Below, in pieces: positions 23,900-32,899 of a DNA stretch of 64,000 bases; the first letter of the stretch is position 1; the number at the start of each line of letters is the position of its first letter. Source of the DNA: Acidimicrobiales bacterium (GTDB lineage Bacteria; Actinomycetota; Acidimicrobiia; Acidimicrobiales; Aldehydirespiratoraceae). A model generated the notes under the pieces. It was not told the origin of the DNA, made no database searches, and saw only the letters and a program-made list of their open reading frames with translations. A program made the position numbers and the translations under genes. The stretch is taken from the NCBI GenBank assembly GCA_033344915.1, contig JAWPML010000001.1, forward strand, positions 2,104,369 to 2,168,368, written 5' to 3'.

Positions 23900-24511
23900 G
23901 TGAACCGTCGCGTCGAGCAAGCCGCCCGCACCCGGCTGGACATCCTGCGCGCCGCTCGCGCGACGTTCGCCCGCGACGGCTACCGGGGAGCGACCATGAC
24001 CGAGATCGCCGCCGAGGCCGGCGTCTCCGTGCAGACGATCTACGACTCCGTGGGCAACAAGGCGGCGCTCCTCGAACAGATCGTCGACGGGATGGACGCC
24101 GAGATCGACATCCCCGAACTCCTCGCCGAACTGCCGACGCTCACCGAACCCCGGGAGCTGATCCGGTGGTCGCTCACCCTCAGCGGCCGCTTCCTCGAGC
24201 GGACCGGCGACATCATCCGGGCGCTCGCGACCACCGGTGGCGACGAAGCGATCCTCGCGATCCGCGAGGAGGGACGCAAACGCCACCGCAGCGGCACGCT
24301 CCAGGTCGCGACCCGCATCGTCGACCACGCAGGGCTCGACCTCGATGATGCCGAATTCAACCGACGCGCCGCGCTGCTCAGTGTCACGACCGACGTGATG
24401 CACATGGTCGAGTTGACCGAGGCCTACGGGTGGACCGTCGACGAGGTTCGCCGCGCCCTGGAGGACATGCTGGTGCCCATGATGACCGCTCCCCCGCCCG
24501 GGACCAGCTGA
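23900..24511 (+). CDS. TetR-family transcriptional regulator
   Basis: 203 residues, GTG start with AGGAAG six nt upstream. The N-terminal HTH is clear: RLDILRAARATFARDGYRGA then MTEIAAEAGVSVQTIYDSVG and NKAALLEQIVDG. The C-terminal ligand-binding part is all-helical and unassigned. Divergent from the membrane protein at 23069 and only 2 nt upstream of the SIP gene, so it may control both. The ligand is unknown; because of the SIP neighbour, iron status or a redox signal is a guess. Confidence 0.88.
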   Translation: MNRRVEQAARTRLDILRAARATFARDGYRGATMTEIAAEAGVSVQTIYDSVGNKAALLEQIVDGMDAEIDIPELLAELPTLTEPRELIRWSLTLSGRFLERTGDIIRALATTGGDEAILAIREEGRKRHRSGTLQVATRIVDHAGLDLDDAEFNRRAALLSVTTDVMHMVELTEAYGWTVDEVRRALEDMLVPMMTAPPPGTS

Positions 24512-24513
24512 CC

Positions 24514-25278
24514 GTGCCCGACGTTCCGATCCGCAAACCGCCGCCGCCCTTCCGCGCCGTCGAGGTGATCCGCACCGAGCCGTTGACGCCCCGCATGATG
24601 CGCGTCGTCGTCGGCGGCGCCGCCCTCGACGGCTTCGGACAACCCGAGCCGGCGTCGTCGATCCGCGTCGTGATCCCGTGGCCCGGCGACGAGTTCGAGC
24701 TGCCCGAGTGGACGGGGAACGAGTTCCTGCTGGCCGACGGTCGCCGACCGGCCCTGCGCACGTTCACACCGGTGACGTTCGACGCCGCCGCCTACGAGAT
24801 GACGTTCGACATCGTGCGCCATCCCGGCGGGGCGATCTCGACCTGGGCGGAGACGGCCGGCCCGGGTGATCCGGTCGCCGTGTCGGGCCCGGGCCGCAGC
24901 GAGGTCATCGACCCCGAGGCGAGCCGGGCGATCGTGGTCGGCGACGAGACGGCCATCCCCGCGATCCGTCAGCTGATCGAGACGACGCCCGCGTCGATCG
25001 CGCTCGACATCACGATCGAGGTGACGACGCCCGAGGCCGAGCTGCCCCTCCCCGACCGCGACGGGTGCGAGGTGCGCTGGTCCGTGCTCGACCCGACGCA
25101 CGCCCCGGGTACCGCGCTTCTCCCGCCCGTCGTGGCCGCGGAGATCGGGCCGGACGATCGCGTGTGGGCCGCCGGCGAGGCCGCGGGGGTGCAACGCATC
25201 CGCAAGCACCTGAAGGAACGGGACGTCCCCCGTCAACACACGACGGTGCGGGGCTACTGGAAGGTGCCGCGGGACTAA
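24514..25278 (+). CDS. Siderophore-interacting (SIP) family flavin reductase
   Basis: 254 residues. SIP proteins are FAD-dependent ferric-siderophore reductases that release iron in the cytosol using NAD(P)H. Visible are the flavin-binding LRTFTPVTFD (R-x-F-T), an HPGGAISTWAETAGPGDPV segment, GPGRS, then the NAD(P)H half with VGDETAIPAIRQLIE and VWAAGEAAGVQRIRKHL and the C-terminal GYWK motif. Start taken as the GTG at 24514, two nt after the tetR stop, which gives translational coupling; a longer frame overlaps tetR. The 3' end overlaps the convergent amidase gene by 4 bp. Confidence 0.85.
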   Translation: MPDVPIRKPPPPFRAVEVIRTEPLTPRMMRVVVGGAALDGFGQPEPASSIRVVIPWPGDEFELPEWTGNEFLLADGRRPALRTFTPVTFDAAAYEMTFDIVRHPGGAISTWAETAGPGDPVAVSGPGRSEVIDPEASRAIVVGDETAIPAIRQLIETTPASIALDITIEVTTPEAELPLPDRDGCEVRWSVLDPTHAPGTALLPPVVAAEIGPDDRVWAAGEAAGVQRIRKHLKERDVPRQHTTVRGYWKVPRD

Positions 25279-26687
25279 CCGAGGTCGGGGGCGATCGGGT
25301 CGAATCCGAGCAGGTCCTCGATCCAGGCCGTGGTGACGAGCGTGCCCAGGTCGTCGAGCTGATGCCCGACGATCTGGAGGCCGACGGGCATCCCATCCGC
25401 GGTGAACCCCGCGTTGGTGGTGCCGGCCGGGCGCCGGGTGACGTTGAAGCCGTAGGTGTAGCTCACCCACGCGGTCGTCTCCTCGCCGTCGATCGTGCCG
25501 TTGCGCTCGGAGACGGGCGTCTGCCCGGCGACCGTCGGCGAGAGCAGCGCGTCGAAGCCGGCCATCGTCTCGGCGAGCCCGATCGACAGGGCCTGGGCCT
25601 GACTGCGCGCCGTCTCCACCGAGTCGGGCGTGAGGATGCCGTCGGCGACCGAGAGGATCTCCTGGAGCCCGGGCGTCACCATGGCGAACTGGGCCGGGTC
25701 GTTCATCGCCTCCCGGAAGACGGGCACCATGCCGCCGTAGAAGAGGAGGGCGAACGGGCCCATGAGGTCCTCGAACACGGGTCCGACCTCCACCACCTCC
25801 ACACCGGCATCGGCGATGCGATCGACGGCGGCTCGACAGACACCGTGGATCTCCGAGTCCGGCGCCTGGCCCTCGATCGAGGGCGCCCAGAGCACCCGCT
25901 TCGGCGCGTGCGGGTCGGCGAGCGCCTCGCGATACGAACGTGCGGGCGCGTCGAGCGAGCGCAGATCGCCGGGCGCGGGGCCGGCAACGACGTCGAGGGC
26001 GAGGGCGACGTCACGGATCCGGCGGGCCATCGGTCCGACCGTCGACAGGTCGCCGGCCCCCATCGGCGCGGGACCACCCGGCACGCGGCCCTGCGACGGC
26101 TTGTGGCCAGACATGCCCGTCAGCGCGGACGGGATGCGGATCGAGCCGCCACCATCGGACCCGGTGGCGAGCGGCACCATGCCCGAGGCGATCGCGGACG
26201 ACGTGCCACCGGAGGAACCACCGGGTGAACGCTCGACGTTCCACGGATTGAGCGTGGCGCCGAACACCGGGTTGTACGTGTCGCCGATCCAACCGGCCTC
26301 GGGCGTGTTGGTCTTGCCGAGGACGACGCAGCCGGCCGCCCGCAGGCGAGCGACCTCGGTGGAATCGGCGCTCGCCGGGTCGCGCCCGCCGGTCACGAGC
26401 GAGCCGCGGCTCGTGACGAACCCCTTGGCGTCCTCCAGGTCCTTCACGCCGATCGGAATGCCGGCGAGCGGCCCCACGTCCTCCCCCGCCGCGAGCCGGC
26501 GGTCGATCGTCGCCGCCTGCGATCGGGCGTCGTCGGCATTGACCGCGACGAAGGCGTTGAGGGTCGGGTTGAGCGCGTCGATCCGTTCGAGCGCGGCGTT
26601 GGTGACCTCGGCCGCGCTCAACTCGTGGTCTCTCACCCGGCGGGCAAGCTCCTGGACGGTGAGGGAACGGAAGTCGGGGACGCTCAT
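25275..26687 (-). CDS. Amidase-signature (AS) family amidase
   Basis: 470 residues. The Ser-cisSer-Lys catalytic triad can be placed: Lys82 in IPIGVKDL, the Gly/Ser-rich loop SPGGSSGGTSSA (cis-Ser about 158), and nucleophile Ser182 in TGSDGGGSIRIPS. This family hydrolyses amides and some esters; full length and no other domain. It could be a GatA paralogue, but no gatB/gatC is adjacent and the C-terminal part resembles generic amidases, so a catabolic role is more likely. Probably monocistronic. The 3' end overlaps the SIP gene tail to tail. Confidence 0.88.
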   Translation of the reverse strand: MSVPDFRSLTVQELARRVRDHELSAAEVTNAALERIDALNPTLNAFVAVNADDARSQAATIDRRLAAGEDVGPLAGIPIGVKDLEDAKGFVTSRGSLVTGGRDPASADSTEVARLRAAGCVVLGKTNTPEAGWIGDTYNPVFGATLNPWNVERSPGGSSGGTSSAIASGMVPLATGSDGGGSIRIPSALTGMSGHKPSQGRVPGGPAPMGAGDLSTVGPMARRIRDVALALDVVAGPAPGDLRSLDAPARSYREALADPHAPKRVLWAPSIEGQAPDSEIHGVCRAAVDRIADAGVEVVEVGPVFEDLMGPFALLFYGGMVPVFREAMNDPAQFAMVTPGLQEILSVADGILTPDSVETARSQAQALSIGLAETMAGFDALLSPTVAGQTPVSERNGTIDGEETTAWVSYTYGFNVTRRPAGTTNAGFTADGMPVGLQIVGHQLDDLGTLVTTAWIEDLLGFDPIAPDLG

Positions 26688-26756
26688 CGAGGCTCCTCGG
26701 GTCTGCGGCGTGCAGCGACAGTAGGCGCGGAGGCCGGAGACGTCAGGCGCCGCGAC

Positions 26757-27446
26757 TCAGTCGTCGATCGCGGCGCGGGCGACGAGCCGGCGGATCGCGT
26801 CCGCCTCACTCGGCCGCACGTTGCGGTCGAGCAGGCGCCGGTCGCCGACGACGCGGAGCACGCGCTGCGCCTCGGGCCGGCCGGCGTGGCGCAGAAACGC
26901 GCGTACGAAGAGCGATCGGCCGAACTCGAGGAGGCGACGTTCGGGGCCGGTGCTGTCCACCTCGCTGGTGGCGGTGATGACCCAGGTGCTCGCCACGTCC
27001 GCCGCGGCCGGGCCGGCCGTGGCGTTGTCCCAGTCGATCACGATCGGTCCGTGCTCGGTGAGCATCACGTTGTCGGGATGGAGGTCGAGATGCAGGAGCG
27101 ACGGGCCCGGGCCGAAGGGCATCTCGAGGTCGACGTCCGGCAGCGGGATCTCGGCGAGCCGCCGGTGGAGATCGGCCAGGGTCCTGGCGAACGTGAGGAC
27201 CTTCCACGGCCGGCGGCCGAACTCGTCGAGCATCGTGGGGGCGTCGATCCGCTCCATCACGAGGTCGCCGGCTTCGGCGTGCTCGACCCGCGGCACGGGG
27301 TAGCCGTGGTCGTGGAGATGGCGCATCACGGTCGCCGAGAGCGCGGTCGACGCGCCGGTGCGGTTGCGACGCAGGACGAGGCCGCCACCGACGTCGTACA
27401 CGTCCGCCGCCCGCCCCTCCCCGATCAGCGGCCCCGGTGTGGTCAT
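26757..27446 (-). CDS. APH-family phosphotransferase
   Basis: 229 residues of the aminoglycoside phosphotransferase/choline kinase-like fold. Nucleotide-binding lobe GEGRAADVYDVGGGLVLRR; catalytic loop LLHLDLHPDNVM with the catalytic Asp; metal-binding IDWDNATAG. The start at 27446 (MTTPGPLIGEGR) is preferred over the longer frame from 27494, which overlaps the divergent zinc-ribbon gene. Substrate cannot be told; most chromosomal members are not resistance genes. Divergent start region of only 24 bp shared with the next gene. Confidence 0.84.
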   Translation of the reverse strand: MTTPGPLIGEGRAADVYDVGGGLVLRRNRTGASTALSATVMRHLHDHGYPVPRVEHAEAGDLVMERIDAPTMLDEFGRRPWKVLTFARTLADLHRRLAEIPLPDVDLEMPFGPGPSLLHLDLHPDNVMLTEHGPIVIDWDNATAGPAAADVASTWVITATSEVDSTGPERRLLEFGRSLFVRAFLRHAGRPEAQRVLRVVGDRRLLDRNVRPSEADAIRRLVARAAIDD

Positions 27447-27470
27447 GGCCGCGACGGTAGTCTCGGCCCC

Positions 27471-27791
27471 GTGCCGCTGGTGACGTGCCCCCATTGTGAC
27501 GAGGACGAGAACCTCGAGGGCGCCACGGTCGACGGCACGATCACGATCACCTGCGGCGAGTGCGGAGCCGTCTGGGATCGCGACATGACGCCGAAGTGCT
27601 CGACCTGCGGGCGCACCGATGTGCGCGAGGCGCTCCAGGCGATCCTCGACAAGTCGCGGGGCACGCAGCTGTCGATCCAGTCGATGCGGGTCGTGTGGCT
27701 GTGCCCGGCGTGCGACGCCGAGAAGCTGCGGCGCTACCTCGACTCGAACGTGCCGCTCCCGCCCGACCAGATGCCGGTGGATCCTCGGTAG
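27471..27791 (+). CDS. Small double zinc-ribbon protein
   Basis: 106 residues from a GTG. Two Cys pairs at the start (CPHC ... CGEC) and two later (CSTC ... CPAC) form two likely zinc ribbons. The sequence between reads GAVWDRDMTPKCSTCGRTDV and the C-terminal half LQAILDKSRGTQLSIQSMR. No catalytic motif. The role is unknown; nucleic-acid or protein binding is plausible. Divergent from the phosphotransferase with overlapping promoters. Confidence 0.7.
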   Translation: MPLVTCPHCDEDENLEGATVDGTITITCGECGAVWDRDMTPKCSTCGRTDVREALQAILDKSRGTQLSIQSMRVVWLCPACDAEKLRRYLDSNVPLPPDQMPVDPR

Positions 27792-27825
27792 CGCGGAAGT
27801 TTTTCCTGTTCAGGGGTTGCGGAGA

Positions 27826-27839
27826 CGAACATACGTTCG
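27826..27839 (+). promoter_or_regulatory. LexA (SOS) box with adjacent -10
   Basis: CGAACATACGTTCG, an exact match to the Gram-positive/actinobacterial GAAC-N4-GTTC SOS box. A TATAGT -10 hexamer lies immediately after at 27841-27846, and the HNH gene starts at 27853, so the transcript would be nearly leaderless and LexA would block RNA polymerase. Confidence 0.75.
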
Positions 27840-27852
27840 CTATAGTGATCGC

Positions 27853-29085
27853 ATGTTCACGGCGACGATCACGGCGATGCGAGAGGACCGGCTCGACGGT
27901 CTCCCGCGCGCCGAGCTCGTCGACCGGGTCGAGCAGCTGCGGCGGTTCCGCGGCGCGGTCGCCGACTACGAGGCGCGGCTGGTGCGGGCAATCGACGGTC
28001 TCGACGACAACGGGCTCGACGGGCGCGGTGTGCTGCGCTCCCACGGACGCGTGTCGGGTCGTGCTGCGCATCGCGCCGCACGGACTGCGCACGGGCTGGC
28101 CGACATGCCGCGTGCGGAGGCCGCTCTTGCTGCCGGGCGGATCACGGTCGAGCACGCCCACTCGCTCACCAAAGCCGGCCGCGAGATCAACCCCGAATCG
28201 GCTGACGCCGAGCTCGTAGAGATCGCCGAGACGTCGCCGGCGGACCTGTTCGCCAAGCGCACCACCGAATGGATCACCAAGCGCAAGAAGTCCGACCCGA
28301 AGCCTGATCACGACGCCCAACGACGAGCCCGCACCCTGAAGCGCTGGGACGACAAGGCCACGGGGCTACGCATGTTCCTCCTCGGCGTCGACCAAACCAC
28401 CGGGGCACTCCTCGACGCCGACATCAACCGACTCGAACAAACCCTGTGGAACGACGACGGCGGCCGCAACGCCGACCCCAACACGGCTCGCACCCTCGAC
28501 CAACGGCTCGCCGACGCCACCGTGCAACTCATCACCGGCGCCCGACGAACCGCCGACCGGCCACCGCATCCCAAGTCCAACGTCACCATCATGATCGACC
28601 TCGCCGACATGACCACCGACGACGGCGCTCCCCTCGCCACCCTCGTGCAGGACGGCCAGCCCCTCCCGGCCTCCGTGCTCGACCGACTGCTGTGTGTCTC
28701 GACCATCACGCCGATGCTGTTCAACGGGCCATCCAACCCCATCTGGGTCGGCCGCGACTACCGCCACGCCACCCTCACCCAATGGCGCGCATTGATCGCC
28801 CGCGACCGCGGCTGCATCGGCTGCGGCGCCAACCCAGACCGCTGTCAGGCCCACCACATCCGGTACTGGGAACACTTCGGACCAACCGACATCGACAACC
28901 TCGTGCTGGTGTGCTCGCGCTGTCACCACAACATCCACGACCGCGGCCACACCCTCCACCGGACAAACGGCCGCTGGACCATCCGACCACCCGGCGCACC
29001 ACCCGGCGCCAAACAACCGCACTTCCCCACCCCCGACTTCCCCACGACACCAGAACCCGCCCACATCACGCCCCACGCGGCCTGA
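27853..29085 (+). CDS. DUF222/13E12-family HNH endonuclease, SOS-regulated
   Basis: 410 residues. The N-terminal DUF222 part has YEARLVRAIDGLDDNGL, AARTAHGLADMPRAEAALAA and ITVEHAHSL. The C-terminal HNH nuclease shows CIGCG, QAHHIRYWEHFGPTDIDN and CSRCHHNIHD, i.e. zinc-binding Cys pairs around the H-H-I and H-N-x-x-H catalytic residues. Members are multicopy in actinobacteria (the 13E12 repeat of mycobacteria), and several are DNA-damage-induced there. The exact LexA box in front supports SOS control here. Start ATG at 27853 follows the -10 by only six bases. The Pro/Thr-rich C-terminal tail is typical. Confidence 0.9.
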   Translation: MFTATITAMREDRLDGLPRAELVDRVEQLRRFRGAVADYEARLVRAIDGLDDNGLDGRGVLRSHGRVSGRAAHRAARTAHGLADMPRAEAALAAGRITVEHAHSLTKAGREINPESADAELVEIAETSPADLFAKRTTEWITKRKKSDPKPDHDAQRRARTLKRWDDKATGLRMFLLGVDQTTGALLDADINRLEQTLWNDDGGRNADPNTARTLDQRLADATVQLITGARRTADRPPHPKSNVTIMIDLADMTTDDGAPLATLVQDGQPLPASVLDRLLCVSTITPMLFNGPSNPIWVGRDYRHATLTQWRALIARDRGCIGCGANPDRCQAHHIRYWEHFGPTDIDNLVLVCSRCHHNIHDRGHTLHRTNGRWTIRPPGAPPGAKQPHFPTPDFPTTPEPAHITPHAA

Positions 29086-29152
29086 CCACAGGCACGGACC
29101 TGACCGTCGTCCTGCACCTTGACAACTGAAGACCCACACCGGGGCCGGCGGC

Positions 29153-30577
29153 TCACTCCCGCAGGAGGTCGACGAGGCGCTCGAGCTCGGCGACTCGGGA
29201 TCCCTTGACGAGCACGACGTCATCCGGGCCGACCGGCTCGCCGGACGATGGTGTCGCCAGCTGACGAAGTGCCTCGGGAATGTCGGCCGCTTCGGTCGCT
29301 GCGGGCACGGTCTCCGCGGGCACGGTCTCCGCGGCCCGGTCGAGTTCGGCGAGATACGCCGGTGCGTCGACCGCGATCAGCTCGACGCCGAGGGAGTGAG
29401 CGAGCGCCCCGATGCGGGCGTGTTCGGCGGCACTGACGTCGCCGAGTTCCGCCATCTGACCGAGGACGGCGATTCGACGGCCACCGCGGTCGACGGGAAG
29501 GGCCAAGAGCGAACGAAGTGCGGCCTCGGTCGACATCGGGTTGGCGTTGTAGGAGTCGTCGATGATGCGGGTCCCGCGGGGCGAACGAACGAGCGACATC
29601 CGCATCGGTGACAGCGAGGGGGTCGACAACCCTTTCACCACGGCATCGATCGGCACGCCGATCGCGAGGGCGGCGGTTGCGGCGGCGAGGGCATTGTCCA
29701 CGAGGTGGGCGCCCCGGGCGCCGAGGACGACCGTGGCGCTCCCCCACGGCGACACGAGCTCGAAGCGGGGTATGAGCTCGTCGTCGAGCTCGACATCCAC
29801 GGCGTGCACGTCGCCGCCATCGCCGAAGGTCACGATCCGAGCGTCGGTGCGCTCGGCCATGCCGACGACCGCGGGTTGGGCGGCGTTGAGCACGGCGATG
29901 CCACCGTTCGCCTCGCTCGGGAGGGCCTCGACCAACTCGCCCTTGGCCTGGATCACCCCGGCGACCGAACCGAACTCGCTGGTGTGGGCGGCGCCGACGG
30001 CGGTGACGATGCCGACGGTCGGGCGACCGATGGCGCAGAGGTCCTTGATGTGGCCGATCCCCCGGGCCCCCATCTCCAACACGAGGGCCTCGGCGTCGTC
30101 GGGGGCGTTGAGCACGGTGAGCGGCACGCCGATCTCGTTGTTGAACGAGCGATGGCTGGCATGGGTCGGACGGTCGGCGGCGAGGACGGCGGCGAGCAGA
30201 TCCTTGGTGGTGGTCTTGCCGACCGAACCGGTGATCCCGACGATGGTCCGCCCGTCGAGCCGGAGGCGACCGGCGGAGGCGAGCTCCCGAAGGGCGATGG
30301 TGGTGTCGTCGACCTCGACGATCGTCATGTCGGCCTCGAGGATGCGACCGTCCACCCCGAGATGGGGGGCGGGGCGCGACGACAGCGCCACGGTGGCCCC
30401 GGAGCCGGCGACGAAGTCGTGGCCGTCGCGATCGGCGACGAGGGGAACGAGCAGGGTTGGCGTGTCGGGATCGACCTCGCGGCTGTCCTGGGTCACGCGC
30501 TCGACGGTGGCATGGGGGTCGCCGCGCGTGACGGTGCCGCCCACGATTTCCGCGATCTCGGCCGCAACCCAACGCAT
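29153..30577 (-). CDS. murF: UDP-N-acetylmuramoyl-tripeptide--D-Ala-D-Ala ligase
   Basis: 474 residues, the last cytoplasmic amino-acid addition in peptidoglycan precursor synthesis. Three Mur domains: N-terminal with SREVDPDTPTLLVPL; central ATPase with the P-loop GITGSVGKTTTKDLL and SFNNEIGVPLTVLN; C-terminal with RIIDDSYNANPMSTEAAL and VLGQMAELGD. A short in-frame duplication (AETVPAETVPA) lies near residue 430. Divergent from ddl, which makes its D-Ala-D-Ala substrate, so the two share a 33-bp promoter region. MurF outside the usual dcw cluster is common in this phylum. Confidence 0.94.
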   Translation of the reverse strand: MRWVAAEIAEIVGGTVTRGDPHATVERVTQDSREVDPDTPTLLVPLVADRDGHDFVAGSGATVALSSRPAPHLGVDGRILEADMTIVEVDDTTIALRELASAGRLRLDGRTIVGITGSVGKTTTKDLLAAVLAADRPTHASHRSFNNEIGVPLTVLNAPDDAEALVLEMGARGIGHIKDLCAIGRPTVGIVTAVGAAHTSEFGSVAGVIQAKGELVEALPSEANGGIAVLNAAQPAVVGMAERTDARIVTFGDGGDVHAVDVELDDELIPRFELVSPWGSATVVLGARGAHLVDNALAAATAALAIGVPIDAVVKGLSTPSLSPMRMSLVRSPRGTRIIDDSYNANPMSTEAALRSLLALPVDRGGRRIAVLGQMAELGDVSAAEHARIGALAHSLGVELIAVDAPAYLAELDRAAETVPAETVPAATEAADIPEALRQLATPSSGEPVGPDDVVLVKGSRVAELERLVDLLRE

Positions 30578-30610
30578 GTGCGCAGTGTGACACGACTACC
30601 GTCGAGCGTG

Positions 30611-31765
30611 ATGGCTCCCGCTCCGCCACCCCGACCTCGGCTCGTCGTGCTGTTCGGCGGTCGGTCGGCCGAACACGAGGTCTCGTGCGTGTCGGCCCGC
30701 CATGTGCTCGCGGCGATCGACCCGGCCCGCTACGACGTGGAGCCGATCGGGATCACCCGCAGCGGCGACTGGGTGCTCGCCGAAGGCGCGATGAAGGCGC
30801 TGGCGGAAGGGGCCGGGAGTCTCCCGGCGAGCCTCACCGCCGACGGCCCGACGGTCGAGGCCCTGCCGATCCTCGGCGGAGCGGGCGGCGGCGCAAGCGG
30901 CACGACGGCCGGGGGCCCGCAGCAGACGGTCGTCCTCCCGATCCTGCACGGACCGATGGGCGAAGACGGCACGGTGCAGGGCCTGCTCGAGTTGGCCGAT
31001 GTGCCCTATGTCGGGGCCGGGGTGCTGGCATCGGCGTTGTGCATGGACAAAGTCGCCGCCAAGACCCATCTCCGCGCCCACGACCTGCCCCAGGCGGACT
31101 ATCGCTGGCTCACGGTCGACGACGAGGACCACGGGGGCGTGCGGCGACCCGACGGCACCGGATCCACGATCGAGGCTGAGGTGGACGACGCGATCGGGGT
31201 CCTCGGCCTCCCGCTGTTCGTCAAGCCGGCGAACATGGGGAGTTCGATCGGCGTCTCCCGAGCGACGGACCGGGCGTCGGCGATCGCCGCGGTCGAGCTG
31301 GCGGCGAGCTACGACCGCACGGTCGTGATCGAGGAGGCGATCGAGGGTCGGGAGATCGAGTTGGCCGTGCTCGGCAACGAGTCGCCCGAGGCGAGCGTGG
31401 CCGGCGAGATCGTGCCGGGCGCCGACTTCTACGACTACGACGACAAGTACGAGGACGGCGCCGAGCTCCTCATCCCGGCCCCGCTGGAGCCGGCCGAACT
31501 CGCCACAGCGCAGCGGTTGGCGATCGCCGCGTACCGAGCGCTCCATGTCGAGGGTCTGGCCCGCGTCGACTTCTTCTACGAGCCGGACGGCCGGGGCTGG
31601 CTCATCAACGAGCTCAACACGATGCCGGGGTTCACCCCGATCTCGCAGTACCCGAAACTGTGGGCCGCGTCAGGGCTGGACTATCGGGCGCTGATCGACC
31701 GGCTCGTGCAGCTCGCGATCGAGCGCCACGAGCGCAACCGCGGCCACCAGCGCACGGATCACTGA
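30611..31765 (+). CDS. ddl: D-alanine--D-alanine ligase
   Basis: 384 residues. ATP-grasp enzyme producing D-Ala-D-Ala for MurF. Visible: N-terminal LVVLFGGRSAEHEVSC; LHGPMGEDGTVQGLLEL; LFVKPANMGSSIGVSRA for ATP binding; EIELAVLGNE; and the C-terminal VDFFYEPDGRGWLINELNTM with the Mg-binding E and N. The loop around residues 90-110 (GGAGGGASGTTAGGP) is an insertion compared with E. coli DdlB. ATG at 30611; a GTG one codon upstream is an alternative. Confidence 0.94.
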   Translation: MAPAPPPRPRLVVLFGGRSAEHEVSCVSARHVLAAIDPARYDVEPIGITRSGDWVLAEGAMKALAEGAGSLPASLTADGPTVEALPILGGAGGGASGTTAGGPQQTVVLPILHGPMGEDGTVQGLLELADVPYVGAGVLASALCMDKVAAKTHLRAHDLPQADYRWLTVDDEDHGGVRRPDGTGSTIEAEVDDAIGVLGLPLFVKPANMGSSIGVSRATDRASAIAAVELAASYDRTVVIEEAIEGREIELAVLGNESPEASVAGEIVPGADFYDYDDKYEDGAELLIPAPLEPAELATAQRLAIAAYRALHVEGLARVDFFYEPDGRGWLINELNTMPGFTPISQYPKLWAASGLDYRALIDRLVQLAIERHERNRGHQRTDH

Positions 31766-31783
31766 CGCTCAGGTCACTGACGC

Positions 31784-32899
31784 TCAGGTCAGGACCTCGG
31801 TGACCAGCTCGATGACCCGGTCGACCTGGTCGTCGCGCAGGTCGATGTGCATCGGCAACGAGAGCACGTGGTCGGCGAACCAGTGGGCCGCGGGGAGATA
31901 CGCCGGCTTGTAGACCGGATAGCGGTCGTTCGCCTTGTAGTGCACGCCGGCCCCCACACCATGGTCCCGGAGATGGGCGAGCACTCGGTCCCGGCCCTCC
32001 TCGAACGTGACCGCGAAGAGGTAGTGCGCGGAGATCCGGTCCTTGTCGTGGCGCATCGGCTCGACACCGTCGAGGGTCGCGAGACCGGCCCGGTAGCGGT
32101 CCGCGATCTCGGCGCGGCGGGCGTTCCCGGCGTCGAGCGTGGACAATCCCGCCCGGCCGATCGCGGCGTTCAGATCACTCATCGTCGACCGGAAGCCGAC
32201 CTCTGCGACGTCGTACTCCCAGTGGTAGCCGGTCTCGGTGTGGCGCTCGTAGGTGTCGGCGTCGATCCCCATCCAGCGCAGCCGGCGGGCGCGCGCCGCG
32301 AGCTCGCCATCGCCGATCATCAGTGCACCGCCGTCGACCGTGGACAGGTTCTTCGTCGACTGGAACGAGAACGCGCACAGCCCGCCGTGCGAGCCGATCG
32401 GCCGGCCCCGGTAGCTCGCGCCGAGCGCATGGGCACCGTCCTCGATCACGACGAGTTCGTGGCGTCGAGCCAGCTCGTACACGCCGTCGAGGTCACACGG
32501 GTAGCCCGCGTAATGCACGACCATGATCGCCCGGGTGGCCTCGGTGATCTGCGCCGCGATCGAGTCCACGTCGATGTTGCCGGTGTGGGTCTCGATGTCG
32601 GCGAAGACCGGGACGAGCCCGGCCCACAGGAGGACATGGTTGGTCGACACGAACGTGTTCGGGGTGGTGATCACCTCTGCGCCGACTGGAAGGTCCGCCA
32701 GCGTCACCGCGATCTGCAGCGCATCGGTGGCCGATCCGGTCGCCACCGCGAAGGACGCGCCGACCCGGGCCGCGAGCTCCCGCTCGAACGCGCCAACCTC
32801 GCTCCCCGGTCCCGACCAGCCGGAGCGCAACACGTCGGCCGCCGCCCGGATGGCCTCCTCGGAGAAGGTCGAGGACGCGAGTGGGATCTCCTCATCCAT
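31784..32899 (-). CDS. DegT/DnrJ/EryC1/StrS-family PLP aminotransferase
   Basis: 371 residues. Fold-type I aminotransferase acting on keto-sugars in surface-polysaccharide or antibiotic sugar pathways. PLP-binding residues visible: D154 in VVIEDGAHALGA and Schiff-base K183 in SFQSTKNLSTVDGG. The N-terminal signature IPLASSTFSEEA and the GSATDALQIA loop also fit. The start at 32899 is chosen because it gives the family-standard start; the longer frame would run inside the upstream gene. It overlaps that gene by 8 bp, so translation is coupled. No nucleotide-sugar genes adjoin it, so the pathway is unassigned. Confidence 0.9.
   Translation of the reverse strand: MDEEIPLASSTFSEEAIRAAADVLRSGWSGPGSEVGAFERELAARVGASFAVATGSATDALQIAVTLADLPVGAEVITTPNTFVSTNHVLLWAGLVPVFADIETHTGNIDVDSIAAQITEATRAIMVVHYAGYPCDLDGVYELARRHELVVIEDGAHALGASYRGRPIGSHGGLCAFSFQSTKNLSTVDGGALMIGDGELAARARRLRWMGIDADTYERHTETGYHWEYDVAEVGFRSTMSDLNAAIGRAGLSTLDAGNARRAEIADRYRAGLATLDGVEPMRHDKDRISAHYLFAVTFEEGRDRVLAHLRDHGVGAGVHYKANDRYPVYKPAYLPAAHWFADHVLSLPMHIDLRDDQVDRVIELVTEVLT

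Noticed and set aside
29290-29340. 15-bp tandem duplication near the murF 3' end
   Set aside because: In-frame duplication (AETVP twice) in a variable loop; a slippage event without clear significance.
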